The notes under the pieces: generated by a model
The model's input: the letters and a program-made list of their open reading frames with translations, nothing else
Told to the model about the DNA's origin: nothing
Databases searched by the model: none
Shown: one piece after another, positions 7,979 through 15,865 of the stretch
How the letters are laid out: each line of letters starts with the position of its first letter
Numbering within the stretch: position 1 is the first letter of the stretch
NCBI GenBank assembly: GCA_020860565.1
Contig: JAJBUA010000062.1
Span: forward strand, 1-32,959
Direction: 5' to 3'
Source: Clostridiales bacterium
GTDB taxonomy: Bacteria > Bacillota > Clostridia > Lachnospirales > Lachnospiraceae
DNA: 32,959 bases
Translations under genes and position numbers: made by a program

Positions 7979-8064
7979 TACGGCGCATCTTCTTGCCCGG
8001 CTCACAAGCAAGCTTGTCGCAGGGACTGGCTCCCTTTCGACAGCGCATCTTCTCGCGCCGTCTG
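7979..8064. other. Structured spacer between yicC and gmk
   Basis: This short spacer is full of inverted repeats. Read on the minus strand (operon direction) it holds GACGGCGC/GCGCTGTC (8 bp with one GU pair), then GTCG..AGGGA/TCCCT..CGAC, then ACAAGC-TT-GCTTGT, and it repeats GAAGATGCGC twice about 55 bases apart. No U run follows, so these are not terminators. No small gene is visible, although remA (DUF370) sits at this place in many Firmicutes. Confidence 0.5.
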
Positions 8065-8069
8065 CCTTA

Positions 8070-8948
8070 TCACTCGATGTTTTGAATTTGCTCCCTTACT
8101 TTTTCGATCTCTGTCTTCAGGGCGATGGCTTTATCCGCTACTTCCGGATCGGAAGATTTGGAAAGTGTGGTATTTGCCTCGCGGTTCATCTCCTGTGCAA
8201 GGAAATCCAGCTTGCGCCCGACACAGCCGCCGTCTTGCAGTTCCTTCTTCGTCGCATCGATATGGCTGCGCAGACGGACCATCTCCTCATCCACACAGAT
8301 CTTATCCGCGTAGATCGTCACCTCCGCGATGATCCGGCTGTCATCAAAAGTCCTGCCGTCCAGAATCTCTTTTACCTTTTCTTCGAGCTTCGCGCGATAC
8401 TCCCGGATAATCTCCGGTGAACGCTCCTCTATAAAATCGACCAGCGTCATCATGTAATCCAGCTTACCCAGAAGATCTTCTCTCAGCTTTTCTCCCTCAA
8501 GCACGCGAGAATCGACAAAGTTCTTTGCGGCGCCCTCGATCACTTCGGACAGCCGTTTCCACATCTCATCCTCGTCCTCCGGCTCCTGCTCCATCGTCAG
8601 AACCTCCGGCATCTTCGCCAGATCGGACACCCGGATATCATTTTCCAGTCCGAACGACTTCTCCATCTGCCGGAAACAGTCCATATACTCGGCAGCAAGC
8701 GCGGCATTATACTTTAATGCCAGAGACCCTTCGGTATAATCCTCATACGTAATATAAACATCGACCTTCCCCCGCTGGACATAGGTCTTTAAAAGATTGC
8801 GAATCTGCGCTTCAAACAGATTGAATTTTTTCGGCATCTTAATTCCCAGATCCAGATATCTGTGGTTAACGGCCTTCATCTCCACCGAGATTTTATAGTC
8901 CGCCGTAACCGTCTCGTACCGTCCAAAGCCGGTCATGCTTTTTATCAT
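8070..8948 (-). CDS. yicC: YicC/YloC family endoribonuclease
   Basis: A 292-aa protein with the family start MIKSMTGFGRYE, the segment MKAVNHRYLDLGIKMP and the conserved C-terminus ELQDGGCVGRKLDFLAQEMN followed by REANTTLSKS. YicC proteins form a clamp-like ring and cut RNA; in Escherichia coli YicC is linked to turnover of the small RNA RyhB. It is first in the leftward housekeeping operon, with a consensus promoter about 60 bases upstream and AAAGGAG before the ATG. In Bacillus the orthologue yloC also starts the cluster with gmk and rpoZ. Confidence 0.94.
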   Translation of the reverse strand: MIKSMTGFGRYETVTADYKISVEMKAVNHRYLDLGIKMPKKFNLFEAQIRNLLKTYVQRGKVDVYITYEDYTEGSLALKYNAALAAEYMDCFRQMEKSFGLENDIRVSDLAKMPEVLTMEQEPEDEDEMWKRLSEVIEGAAKNFVDSRVLEGEKLREDLLGKLDYMMTLVDFIEERSPEIIREYRAKLEEKVKEILDGRTFDDSRIIAEVTIYADKICVDEEMVRLRSHIDATKKELQDGGCVGRKLDFLAQEMNREANTTLSKSSDPEVADKAIALKTEIEKVREQIQNIE

Positions 8949-9007
8949 CGGGTTTCGAGCTCCTTTTCCATTCGCACTGGCATAATAATTTCAAACAGTT
9001 ATCAAAT

Positions 9008-9036
9008 ATTATAAGCCATTCCCAAAAACAAGTCAA
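9008..9036 (-). promoter_or_regulatory. Sigma-A promoter of the yicC-gmk-rpoZ operon
   Basis: On the minus strand TTGACT (9036-9031), a 17-base spacer and TATAAT (9013-9008), giving a start near 9001 and a leader of about 50 bases before yicC. It is one of the best promoters in the window. Confidence 0.85.
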
Positions 9037-9074
9037 TCTCCAGACTTGCAAATCCGCCGGGAAATTGGTCTATG

Positions 9075-9165
9075 TAATCGAGCAGGAGGCTGCTTTTTGC
9101 CTCCTGCTCGCCGCGCGGGGCGGGTGCGGCGCAAGCCGCGAAATTCCCTGCCCGGCTCTGTGCAT
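9075..9165. repeat. Structured dispersed element, copy A
   Basis: This ~90-bp segment is a diverged copy of 29027-29117. It contains a perfect 12-bp hairpin (9079-9090 with 9099-9110), then a longer outer stem (GGGGCGGG at 9117-9124 with CCCGGCTC at 9151-9158) enclosing GCGGC-GCAA-GCCGC (9126-9139). The loop GCAA is a GNRA tetraloop on the plus strand. Differences from copy B are largely compensatory within stems, which points to conserved RNA structure. Its strand and function are unknown; it may be a REP-like repeat or a small RNA. Confidence 0.75.
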
Positions 9166-9199
9166 ATAAAGGCAGCCGGAACCTTGTCAGGGTCCCGGC
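9166..9199 (-). terminator. Terminator-like hairpin after the DUF1540 gene
   Basis: On the minus strand GCCGGGACC (9199-9191) pairs with GGTTCCGGC (9183-9175) in a 9-bp stem with one GU pair, followed by TGCCTTTATAT. The U tract is imperfect, so termination may be partial. It abuts element copy A. Confidence 0.6.
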
Positions 9200-9220
9200 C
9201 CACATCATCTATTGTGTCTG

Positions 9221-9541
9221 TTATCTTGTCTTAAACGTATCACACAGCGTCTGCTCTGCCGTGTTTGCGCTCTCCCCTCGGATCCCGATCTGCTCGGCGC
9301 GGCAATGCCGTTTCTCGTTGTAGATACAGTTGATCGCCTCGCAGTCGATCTCCAGACGGTTTTCCGGTGTCTTGAATACATTTTGAAAGAAGCCGTCTTT
9401 ATTCTCATCAAAGCTTCCGCAGCATGTATCTTCTTTCGCCATTGCCTCATGACCGTCGACAACAATCGCCTGCTTACAGCAGCGCTGATCCGCGTTGTGC
9501 ATACAGTTTGTCACACTACAATCCAGTTTTGTCATATTCAT
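9221..9541 (-). CDS. DUF1540 double-domain Cys-rich protein
   Basis: A 106-aa protein with two copies of the DUF1540 motif: LDCSVTNCMHNADQRCC with IVVDG (residues 6-30), then IDCEAINCIYNEKRHC with IGIRG (65-89), each followed by one or two late Cys. The spacing suggests each unit binds a metal, but this is untested; the family is common in spore-forming Clostridia. The frame opens 10 codons earlier at 9571, but AGGAGG lies inside that extension, 5 bases before the ATG at 9541, so the start is here or two codons later (MTKLDC). It stands alone between thrS and element copy A. Confidence 0.88.
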   Translation of the reverse strand: MNMTKLDCSVTNCMHNADQRCCKQAIVVDGHEAMAKEDTCCGSFDENKDGFFQNVFKTPENRLEIDCEAINCIYNEKRHCRAEQIGIRGESANTAEQTLCDTFKTR

Positions 9542-9706
9542 GCATACCTCCTGTGAATCATTTTTTGCCATACACCGTTAGTATGCATTTTTTATCGATT
9601 ATTATTCGTAACAATCCGGAAAATACAGGATATCTCCGCTATAATTTTAATGATTCCAATACAGCGTACTGAAAAGCCCTGTACGGAGAAGAACCGACAT
9701 CAATCG

Positions 9707-11632
9707 TTACTTCTCCTCTCCCGCGTCAATTCTCCGGGACGCAATCTCTTGGCAAATATCGGCGATAAAGTTCTCCAGCGATCTCTGCCCCTCGTCTCCC
9801 TTTGCGCGGCTGCGGACTGCGACAAGTCCCTCTTCCTGCTCTTTCTGACCTACCACCAGCATATAAGGGATCTTCTGCATCTGAGCGCTGCGGATCTTAT
9901 AACCGATCTTCTGATCCTGAGTATCCAGTTCTGCACGGACTCCGGCATCAAGAAGCTTCTCTGTTACCGCCTTGGCGTAATCCATAAATTTTTCGGAAAT
10001 CGGCAGTACCTTTACCTGCACCGGAGCCAGCCAGGTCGGAAATGCTCCCGCAAAATGCTCGATCAGAATGCCGATAAAACGCTCAACCGATCCAAAGCAA
10101 ACGCGGTGAATCATAATCGGTCTGTGCTTCATGCCGTCCGCTCCGGTATATTCGAGTTCAAAACGCTGCGGCAGCTGGAAATCCAGCTGAATCGTACCGC
10201 ACTGCCAGGTCCTTCCGATCGCGTCAACCAGATGGAAATCAATCTTTGGTCCGTAGAACGCGCCGTCCCCTTCATTAATTACATAAGGAAGACCGATCGA
10301 CTCAAGCGCCTGCTTCAGACCCTCCTCTGCTGCCGCCCAGTCTTCATCTGACCCCATCGAGTCCTCCGGACGAGTCGACAGTTCTACATGATACCGGAAT
10401 CCAAACAGTTCATAGACCTGATTGATCAGTGCCGCAATCCTCGTCACCTCGTCACGGATCTGCTCCGGCGTGATAAAGATATGGGCATCGTCCTGTGTAA
10501 AGCAGCGCACACGCATCAGGCCATGTAGTTCTCCGCTCTTCTCATGGCGATGTACCAAGCCGCACTCTGCATAACGCAGCGGAAGATCCCGATAAGAACG
10601 CGGCTCGTTCTGATAAACCAGAATCGATCCCGGACAGTTCATCGGCTTGATCGCAAAATCATTATCGTCAATCACAGTCGTGTACATATTTTCCTTATAA
10701 TGATCCCAGTGGCCGGAGGTCTCCCAGAGGCTCCGGTTCAGCATGATCGGCGTAGAAATCTCTACATAGTCATTCCGATAATGGATCTCCCGCCAGTATT
10801 CCATCAGTGTATTGCGCAGTACCATGCCGTTTGGCAGGAAAAATGGGAATCCCGGGCCATAATCACTCATCATGAACAGCTTCAGTTCTTTTCCTAATTT
10901 CCGGTGATCGCGTTTCTTCGCTTCTTCCATCATCGTAATATAGGCTTCCAGTTCATCTTTTTTCGCAAAAGCGGTTGCATAAATACGGGTCAGCATCTTG
11001 TTGTGCTCATTTCCGCGCCAGTACGCGCCGGCGATGCTGGTGATCTTGTACGCCTTGCCGACTTCTTTTGTACTCATCAGGTGCGGTCCCGCGCAAAGGT
11101 CGGTAAATTCACCCTGTTTGTAAAAGCTGATAACCGCATCTTCGGGAAGATCCTGAATCAATTCCACCTTATAAGGTTCTTCCTTCTCCTGCATCAGAGC
11201 GATCGCCTCCGCCCTCGGCAGTTCAAAACGCTCCAGCGGCAGATTTTCCTTGATGATTTTCTTCATCTCTGCCTCGATCTTCTCAGTATCCTCCGCACTG
11301 ATCGGCTCTTCAAAATCAATATCATAATAAAAACCGTCTGCGATCGACGGACCGATTGCCAGCTTTGCCGAGGGGAAGAGACGCTTGACTGCCTGTGCCA
11401 TCACATGGCTCGCGGTATGGCGCAGCGTCGCCAGGCCCGCGTCATCCTTTGCGGTGCAGATATTTAATGTGCAGTCATGGTCAATCACGGTGCGCAGATC
11501 CATCTTTTCTCCATCCACTTCGCCGACACAGGCCACACGCGCCAGGCCTTCGCTCAGATCCCTTGCGATGTCGAGGATTGACATAGGCTGTGCGTATTCC
11601 TTCACACTTCCGTCTTTTAATGTGATCTTCAT
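9707..11632 (-). CDS. thrS: Threonine-tRNA ligase
   Basis: Charges tRNA-Thr with threonine. At 641 aa it has all parts: TGS domain (1-60), the N2 editing domain with HTASHVMAQAV and later DLCAGPHL, the class II catalytic core (about 240-530) with NCPGSILVYQ carrying the zinc-binding Cys and the motif 2 Arg in HRHEKSG, and a C-terminal anticodon-binding domain (about 540-635). AAAGGAG precedes the ATG. It is controlled by the T-box leader immediately upstream and appears to be a single-gene unit. Confidence 0.98.
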   Translation of the reverse strand: MKITLKDGSVKEYAQPMSILDIARDLSEGLARVACVGEVDGEKMDLRTVIDHDCTLNICTAKDDAGLATLRHTASHVMAQAVKRLFPSAKLAIGPSIADGFYYDIDFEEPISAEDTEKIEAEMKKIIKENLPLERFELPRAEAIALMQEKEEPYKVELIQDLPEDAVISFYKQGEFTDLCAGPHLMSTKEVGKAYKITSIAGAYWRGNEHNKMLTRIYATAFAKKDELEAYITMMEEAKKRDHRKLGKELKLFMMSDYGPGFPFFLPNGMVLRNTLMEYWREIHYRNDYVEISTPIMLNRSLWETSGHWDHYKENMYTTVIDDNDFAIKPMNCPGSILVYQNEPRSYRDLPLRYAECGLVHRHEKSGELHGLMRVRCFTQDDAHIFITPEQIRDEVTRIAALINQVYELFGFRYHVELSTRPEDSMGSDEDWAAAEEGLKQALESIGLPYVINEGDGAFYGPKIDFHLVDAIGRTWQCGTIQLDFQLPQRFELEYTGADGMKHRPIMIHRVCFGSVERFIGILIEHFAGAFPTWLAPVQVKVLPISEKFMDYAKAVTEKLLDAGVRAELDTQDQKIGYKIRSAQMQKIPYMLVVGQKEQEEGLVAVRSRAKGDEGQRSLENFIADICQEIASRRIDAGEEK

Positions 11633-11644
11633 ACAAGTACTCCT

Positions 11645-11890
11645 TTATAATTTAAAAATAAAAAATCCCCTGCCACATAAAAATATATGGCAAGGGACGA
11701 TCATTACCGCGGTTCCACCCTGCTTGACAGGGATCATCAGGAATCCCCATCCTCTCATTCTGACGATAACGGAGTCACCGTGTCCGATTAAGGACCGCTC
11801 TGAGCTGGTCTTCCCGACATTTCCTGTGAGATGCTTCCACCCGCCCATCTCTCTCTGAAACATTCCATGAAGGTACTCTTCTCATCAACG
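11645..11890 (-). promoter_or_regulatory. T-box riboswitch, threonine specific
   Basis: A complete T-box leader for thrS. Stem I is closed by CGTTGATGAG (11890-11881) pairing with the region around 11795-11804; the specifier loop reads GAAGACCAGC, with Thr codon ACC at 11809-11807 followed by a purine as usual. The T-box sequence AGGGTGGAACCGCGG is at 11721-11707. Uncharged tRNA-Thr is expected to pair with ACC and the T-box bulge, favouring the antiterminator and thrS expression. Confidence 0.95.
11655..11697 (-). terminator. Terminator of the thrS T-box
   Basis: GTCCCTTGCCATATA and its partner TATGTGGCAGGGGA fold into a long stem followed by a T-rich tail (TTTTTTATTTTT). It competes with the T-box antiterminator just upstream. 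Confidence 0.9.
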
Positions 11891-11912
11891 CTTTGTCTTT
11901 CAGCTAAATCCG

Positions 11913-11940
11913 ATTATAACACGGAAAAATGTTTTGTCAA
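11913..11940 (-). promoter_or_regulatory. Sigma-A promoter of thrS
   Basis: TTGACA (11940-11935), a 16-base spacer and TATAAT (11918-11913), both hexamers perfect. Transcription would start near 11906, just before T-box stem I. Confidence 0.88.
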
Positions 11941-12093
11941 GGCGGCATTTTCTATCATTCTTCCTATGCATTTTGATGTCACTTTCATCCTTTGTAAAAG
12001 GATTCCTCTTCCCTTGCCAAATACATTGTTTCATGTGATTCTTCTCACCTTATCTTTCTATCGTATCCTATACATCCTTTGTTTTTCGTTCTG
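11941..12093. other. Spacer between the thrS promoter and the Rpn-like gene
   Basis: AT-rich, without an open reading frame I believe. The only structure is a 7-bp hairpin ATCCTTT-GTA-AAAGGAT at 11987-12003 without a T run. No clear terminator for the Rpn-like gene is seen. Confidence 0.4.
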
Positions 12094-12936
12094 TCACATG
12101 CTCTGGCGGAATTCATCAAAAGACTCCGCTTTCAACGCAGAACGTATCCACTTCTTTAAAACCAATTCATCATTCTCGTGTATAATCTGTTCGTGGATGT
12201 CCCTCGGCACCTCTCCCTGCTCCGACAAAAAATCCATAATCGTATCTTTCAGCCCATCTATCCGTCCTTCTTCTCGTTCATCTCTCAGCATTTCTCTGAA
12301 TAGCATATATTTCGCCTCCCAACTTCGCTCCTGTTTGATTGCTACAACCCTTTGATCCAAAAAGTTTGGAAGATCATTTCTGCTCATAGAAAAAGATCGA
12401 TCATCTGGATGCCCTACGTATTTCAGAAAATGAACCAGTTCTGTTGGTACATCCTGAGGATTCGTTCCTTTTGTACTCAACAATATAGTTCTGCTCCCAT
12501 CATTCAAGAGCTCTCCGGTTTCTTCGCAGGTCATCTGGCAACGGTAACGATATAATTTCTTTCCAAGCGGATCGAAATCGCAGATAAAAATGACATACGC
12601 ATCCGGCAGTTCATTGTAATCCGTACCGCTCGGAAGCGCGTTCATATCCATACCGGAATGATAAAAACGACACCGTCTGAGTAAATTCTTAGGCGGTTTC
12701 ACCTGCATTTCCACATTGAAACGCCGCTCTGTCTTATTTTCAACCGCCAGAACATCCAGCCGTACTCCGCGATAATCCGGGTGATAATCCATCGTCTTTT
12801 CAGTAACGATTGTCACTTCCAGAATCTGCATTTCCAGTATCGTTTCCAGCATCCGCCTGCAGGTTTCCTCGTCATTCATAACCGCAGCAAACATAAACGG
12901 ATCTTTAATTGTCAGCTTTTGAAACTCTTTTGCCAT
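12094..12936 (-). CDS. Rpn family recombination-promoting nuclease / PD-(D/E)XK transposase-like protein
   Basis: A 280-aa protein of the Rpn (YhgA-like, transposase_31) group, PD-(D/E)XK nucleases that promote RecA-independent recombination. The active-site pattern is visible: D61 in VRLDVLAVENK, then E76 and Q78 in RFNVEMQV, the E-x-Q variant normal for this group. The segment after it (RFYHSGMDMNALPSG and YVIFICDFDP) is also typical, and the C-terminus is a charged helical region (about 215-265). It appears intact, with its own promoter. The ribosome binding site is buried in a hairpin. It lies at the edge of an AT-richer block, as mobile genes often do; no terminal inverted repeats were found. 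Confidence 0.88.
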   Translation of the reverse strand: MAKEFQKLTIKDPFMFAAVMNDEETCRRMLETILEMQILEVTIVTEKTMDYHPDYRGVRLDVLAVENKTERRFNVEMQVKPPKNLLRRCRFYHSGMDMNALPSGTDYNELPDAYVIFICDFDPLGKKLYRYRCQMTCEETGELLNDGSRTILLSTKGTNPQDVPTELVHFLKYVGHPDDRSFSMSRNDLPNFLDQRVVAIKQERSWEAKYMLFREMLRDEREEGRIDGLKDTIMDFLSEQGEVPRDIHEQIIHENDELVLKKWIRSALKAESFDEFRQSM

Positions 12937-12943
12937 ATCTTAT

Positions 12944-12966
12944 CCTCTCTCTTAACGAGAAAGAGG
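12944..12966 (-). promoter_or_regulatory. Hairpin hiding the ribosome binding site of the Rpn-like gene
   Basis: On the minus strand CCTCTTTCT (12966-12958) pairs with AGAGAGAGG (12952-12944) over 9 bp, one of them GU, with loop CGTTA. The 3' arm contains the only Shine-Dalgarno-like sequence for the ATG at 12936. A mRNA start at the -10 box upstream would include the whole hairpin. Confidence 0.6.
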
Positions 12967-12979
12967 AATCCTGATTTAT

Positions 12980-13009
12980 AGTATAAACGAAATACACAAC
13001 CTATTTCAA
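12980..13009 (-). promoter_or_regulatory. Promoter of the Rpn-like gene
   Basis: TTGAAA (13009-13004), an 18-base spacer and TATACT (12985-12980). The start would fall near 12973, a few bases before the hairpin that covers the ribosome binding site. Confidence 0.65.
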
Positions 13010-13102
13010 TGATAAATACCATTAATTTTTTAAAATACCTGTCACATCCACGCTTTTCCAGCTAAATGCAATTCAATCAGAGAAATATTTTTCATCAAAC
13101 CC

Positions 13103-14290
13103 CTAGTCAAAAAACTCTCGTGTGATCTGTCCAAATATTCTGCATCCCCTTTGGATATCTTCATCTTTCGAAGCCGAGAAGTTAAGCCGGAACGCATGTC
13201 CAGGTCTGGATGGATCAACAGCAAAGGCCTCACTTTTTACAACCCCGACCCCTGCGGCAATCGCGGCATCACTCACTGCATTAATATCCTCACTTTCTGG
13301 TATAACAACCCAGATAAACATGCCGCCTTCCGGAATCAGAATATGACATTTAGAAGAACAATATTCCATCAGCCCATCAGCCATAATCCGGCATTTTCTT
13401 CCGTATATCGCACTGATCGTTTTCAGATGTTCCTCATAATCCATTTTTCCAAGAGCTTTCAGAATAATTTTTTGATTATAAATCGGATCCTGACCATCAG
13501 CTCCCTTGACGACTGAAATTTTGCGAATCAGTTCATTGGACGCATATAAAAATCCAACTCGCAGGCCCGCTGAAAGTGTTTTTGAAAAAGAACCCACATA
13601 AATTACTCTGCCGTCATCATCAAAACTTTTTATTGTCGGTACCGAATCCCCACAAAACCGAATTTCTCCATATGGATCATCCTCATATATAATCAGATCA
13701 TACCTGCGTGCCACTTCATATATTTCTTTTCGTCTCTCAATCGGCATCGTGAGGCCGGTCGGATTCTGAAAATTAGGAATCAGGTAAACATATTTTCCTT
13801 TTCCACGTTTTGCCTGCTTTTCCAGTTCTTCCGGTATCATGCCATTTTCGTCCATAGGAATACCGACCGGTATGGCTCCCACATTTTTCATGCTGTTAAA
13901 TCCGTTAGGAAATGTAAATTCATCACAGAAAGCCTCATCACCCTCTTCGCACAAAGTCCTGGGGACCAGTCCCAGCGCTTTGCCGGAACCGGTCAACATC
14001 ATAACCTGATGATTGTTCTCCGGACAACCTTTTGTCGCAATCAGTCTTTGACGGATCCAGCTGCTAATCTCTGCTTCTCCCGCAAGTGGTCCATACTGAA
14101 GTACTTTCATCGGGTCTTCTTCAAATACCTCGCGGGCGCACTCCTGTAAGATCTCAACAGGTATACTTTCCGCTGCCGGATTCCCCAGCGCAAAAGAAAT
14201 GAATCCTGGAATTCTGCTTCCTCTCTCCGCGATATCTCGAATCAGGCTTTTCTGGTTGTCCTGTATTTTTTCAGGAAATCTGTATATCAT
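13103..14290 (-). CDS. PLP-dependent aminotransferase, class I/II (2-aminoadipate/aromatic type)
   Basis: Fold-type I aminotransferase of the group related to LysN/AAT and MocR C-terminal domains; it moves an amino group between an amino acid and a 2-oxo acid. Visible residues are NPTG (176-179), the YEDDPYG segment (about 202-208), the Schiff-base lysine K237 in GSFSKTLSAGLRVGF with the phosphate-binding Arg244, and the substrate carboxylate Arg in HAFRLNFS near the C-terminus. At 395 aa it is complete and has no winged-helix domain. Its ATG overlaps the nhaC stop by 4 bases, so it is translated with the antiporter and is last in the operon. The substrate cannot be read from sequence; the D-2-hydroxyacid dehydrogenase in the same operon suggests branched, aromatic or similar amino acids. 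Confidence 0.92.
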   Translation of the reverse strand: MIYRFPEKIQDNQKSLIRDIAERGSRIPGFISFALGNPAAESIPVEILQECAREVFEEDPMKVLQYGPLAGEAEISSWIRQRLIATKGCPENNHQVMMLTGSGKALGLVPRTLCEEGDEAFCDEFTFPNGFNSMKNVGAIPVGIPMDENGMIPEELEKQAKRGKGKYVYLIPNFQNPTGLTMPIERRKEIYEVARRYDLIIYEDDPYGEIRFCGDSVPTIKSFDDDGRVIYVGSFSKTLSAGLRVGFLYASNELIRKISVVKGADGQDPIYNQKIILKALGKMDYEEHLKTISAIYGRKCRIMADGLMEYCSSKCHILIPEGGMFIWVVIPESEDINAVSDAAIAAGVGVVKSEAFAVDPSRPGHAFRLNFSASKDEDIQRGCRIFGQITREFFD

Positions 14291-15741
14291 GCCATACCTC
14301 CATTTAAATTATCTGTATAAGTTTTTTCATGTCCCCTTTTCGCTACATCTGACTCGTTCGAGTGCCATACGCCAAAACCGGTGCAGGCACAAAGAACAGA
14401 AAACACCGGCACAAGCCAACATAACAGAGCAAACGGAATATAACCGATGCCAATTCCAAAAACGCCTGTAATATAAGCAGTCGCAGAAGACCAGGGAATT
14501 AATGGAGCACCAATGGTAGCAGAATCTTCCAGTGAGCGGGAAAGCACTTTACGATGGACATCCAGTTTATCATAGGCGTCCCCCATCGCCTTTCCCGGAA
14601 TAATAATACCAAGCATCTGATTGCCTGTCAGCATAACAATGCCCCACCCAAACACAAGTGTGGTTACAATTAAACTTCTCGTGGATGTGACCACTCTCAA
14701 AAGCATCTCAACAAAAACATCAAGAATTCCACATGACTTCAATGCTCCTGCCATAAAGGACGAAAAGAAAATAATAGAAATCGTCCCGATCATGGAAGCA
14801 ATGCCGCCTCTCGTAAGAATTGTATCTACAATCGAAACTCCCGTTGATGAAACATAGCCGTTCAACGCCGCGCTCATAACGGATCGCACCGGCACCTGCT
14901 GCGTCAACATTGCAATGATTACGCTGACAACGGATGCAGCTCCCATAGCCAGAACAGATGGAACTTTTAACACGGAGAGAGCCAATACCATTACGAGTGG
15001 AAGCAGGCAGATCGGCGTCAGATTAAAACTTCCCTCCAGCGTGTCTATCATCAGATTCACCGTTGTTGCATCAAATGCTGTATCCGCATATTTCAGGCCA
15101 ATTACAATATACAGAATCAACGCCGCTAAAGTTGCCGGGAGTGTCGTATACATCATAGAACCAATATGAGAATACAAATCAGTTCCAGCCATCGCCGGTG
15201 CTACATTAGTCGTATCAGACATCGGCGACATCTTATCCCCAAAATAAGCACCGGAAACAATCGCACCCACCAGAACCGTTCCCGGAATACCCATATTAAC
15301 ACCAATCCCAAACATTGCAAGTCCCATCGTCGCCATACTTCCAAAGGAAGTACCTGTAAATACAGAAGTCAGCATACACAAAACAAAACTCAGCGGCAAG
15401 ATCGCCAGAGGCGAAATTATTTTCAGTCCATAATAAATAAGTGTTGGCAGCGTACCTCCGATCAGCCATGTTCCTACCAGAATACCGACCAAAGCAAGAA
15501 TAATCAACGGTACTCCACAATTTGACAGATTTTCCATGGAAAGTGTTTGGATTTCATCCCATTTTGACTTCTGTAACAGTGCTATCACAACCGATACTAC
15601 TGCTCCCGCAAATACAGACATCTGTGTGCCAAACCCCATTTTCATACACGCAATAATGACGACAATCAAAATAATTAACGACACGGTCGCCGTCAACATG
15701 CCCGGATGATTCTTTTCCCTGATGCTTCTGTTTTCCTTCAT
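14287..15741 (-). CDS. NhaC family Na+/H+ or Na+-coupled organic acid antiporter
   Basis: A 484-aa integral membrane protein with about 11-12 hydrophobic segments. The family core is plain: FTGTSFGSMATMGLAMFGIG, then GAIVSGAYFGDKMSPMSDTT and later DTILTRGGIASMIGTI. NhaC proteins exchange sodium for protons, and relatives such as Bacillus MleN exchange malate and protons for sodium and lactate. Placement between an aminotransferase and a 2-hydroxyacid dehydrogenase favours an organic acid substrate over pure pH control, but this is inference. AGGAGGAG lies before the ATG. A terminator-like hairpin lies upstream, between it and the AEC gene. Confidence 0.9.
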   Translation of the reverse strand: MKENRSIREKNHPGMLTATVSLIILIVVIIACMKMGFGTQMSVFAGAVVSVVIALLQKSKWDEIQTLSMENLSNCGVPLIILALVGILVGTWLIGGTLPTLIYYGLKIISPLAILPLSFVLCMLTSVFTGTSFGSMATMGLAMFGIGVNMGIPGTVLVGAIVSGAYFGDKMSPMSDTTNVAPAMAGTDLYSHIGSMMYTTLPATLAALILYIVIGLKYADTAFDATTVNLMIDTLEGSFNLTPICLLPLVMVLALSVLKVPSVLAMGAASVVSVIIAMLTQQVPVRSVMSAALNGYVSSTGVSIVDTILTRGGIASMIGTISIIFFSSFMAGALKSCGILDVFVEMLLRVVTSTRSLIVTTLVFGWGIVMLTGNQMLGIIIPGKAMGDAYDKLDVHRKVLSRSLEDSATIGAPLIPWSSATAYITGVFGIGIGYIPFALLCWLVPVFSVLCACTGFGVWHSNESDVAKRGHEKTYTDNLNGGMA

Positions 15742-15775
15742 AATTTTTGACTCCTCCTGCCATTTTTTCTTTTAT

Positions 15776-15821
15776 AATAAAAACGAAAAGAAGCTGAAAA
15801 GAGTAAAATCTCCTCACAGCT
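15776..15821 (-). terminator. Possible attenuating terminator inside the operon
   Basis: On the minus strand AGCTGTGAGGAG (15821-15810) pairs with CTCTTTTCAGCT (15803-15792), 11 of 12 positions including two GU pairs, followed by TCTTTTCGTTTTTATT. It lies in the 124-base gap between the AEC gene and nhaC and could lower expression of the last two genes. The stem is not perfect, so strength is uncertain. Confidence 0.5.
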
Positions 15822-15865
15822 CCTTTGCCGTATTTATTCATCATAAATTTTTCAAATCGTCAGTT

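Noticed and set aside
9572-9706. Promoter or thrS terminator in the thrS-DUF1540 gap
   Set aside because: I looked for spaced -35/-10 pairs and for a GC stem with a T run; only isolated TATAGC-like and TTGTTA-like hexamers with wrong spacing are present.
11645-11863. Open frame of 72 codons on the minus strand upstream of thrS
   Set aside because: It lies wholly inside the T-box leader and its terminator, so the bases are explained by RNA structure.
11987-12003. ATCCTTT/AAAGGAT hairpin as terminator of the Rpn-like gene
   Set aside because: The stem is short and no T run follows on either strand.
15554-15844. 96-codon minus-strand frame starting in the AEC-nhaC gap
   Set aside because: Most of it overlaps the start of nhaC in another frame, and the non-overlapping part is a terminator-like hairpin and a T-rich tract; no ribosome binding site fits its start.
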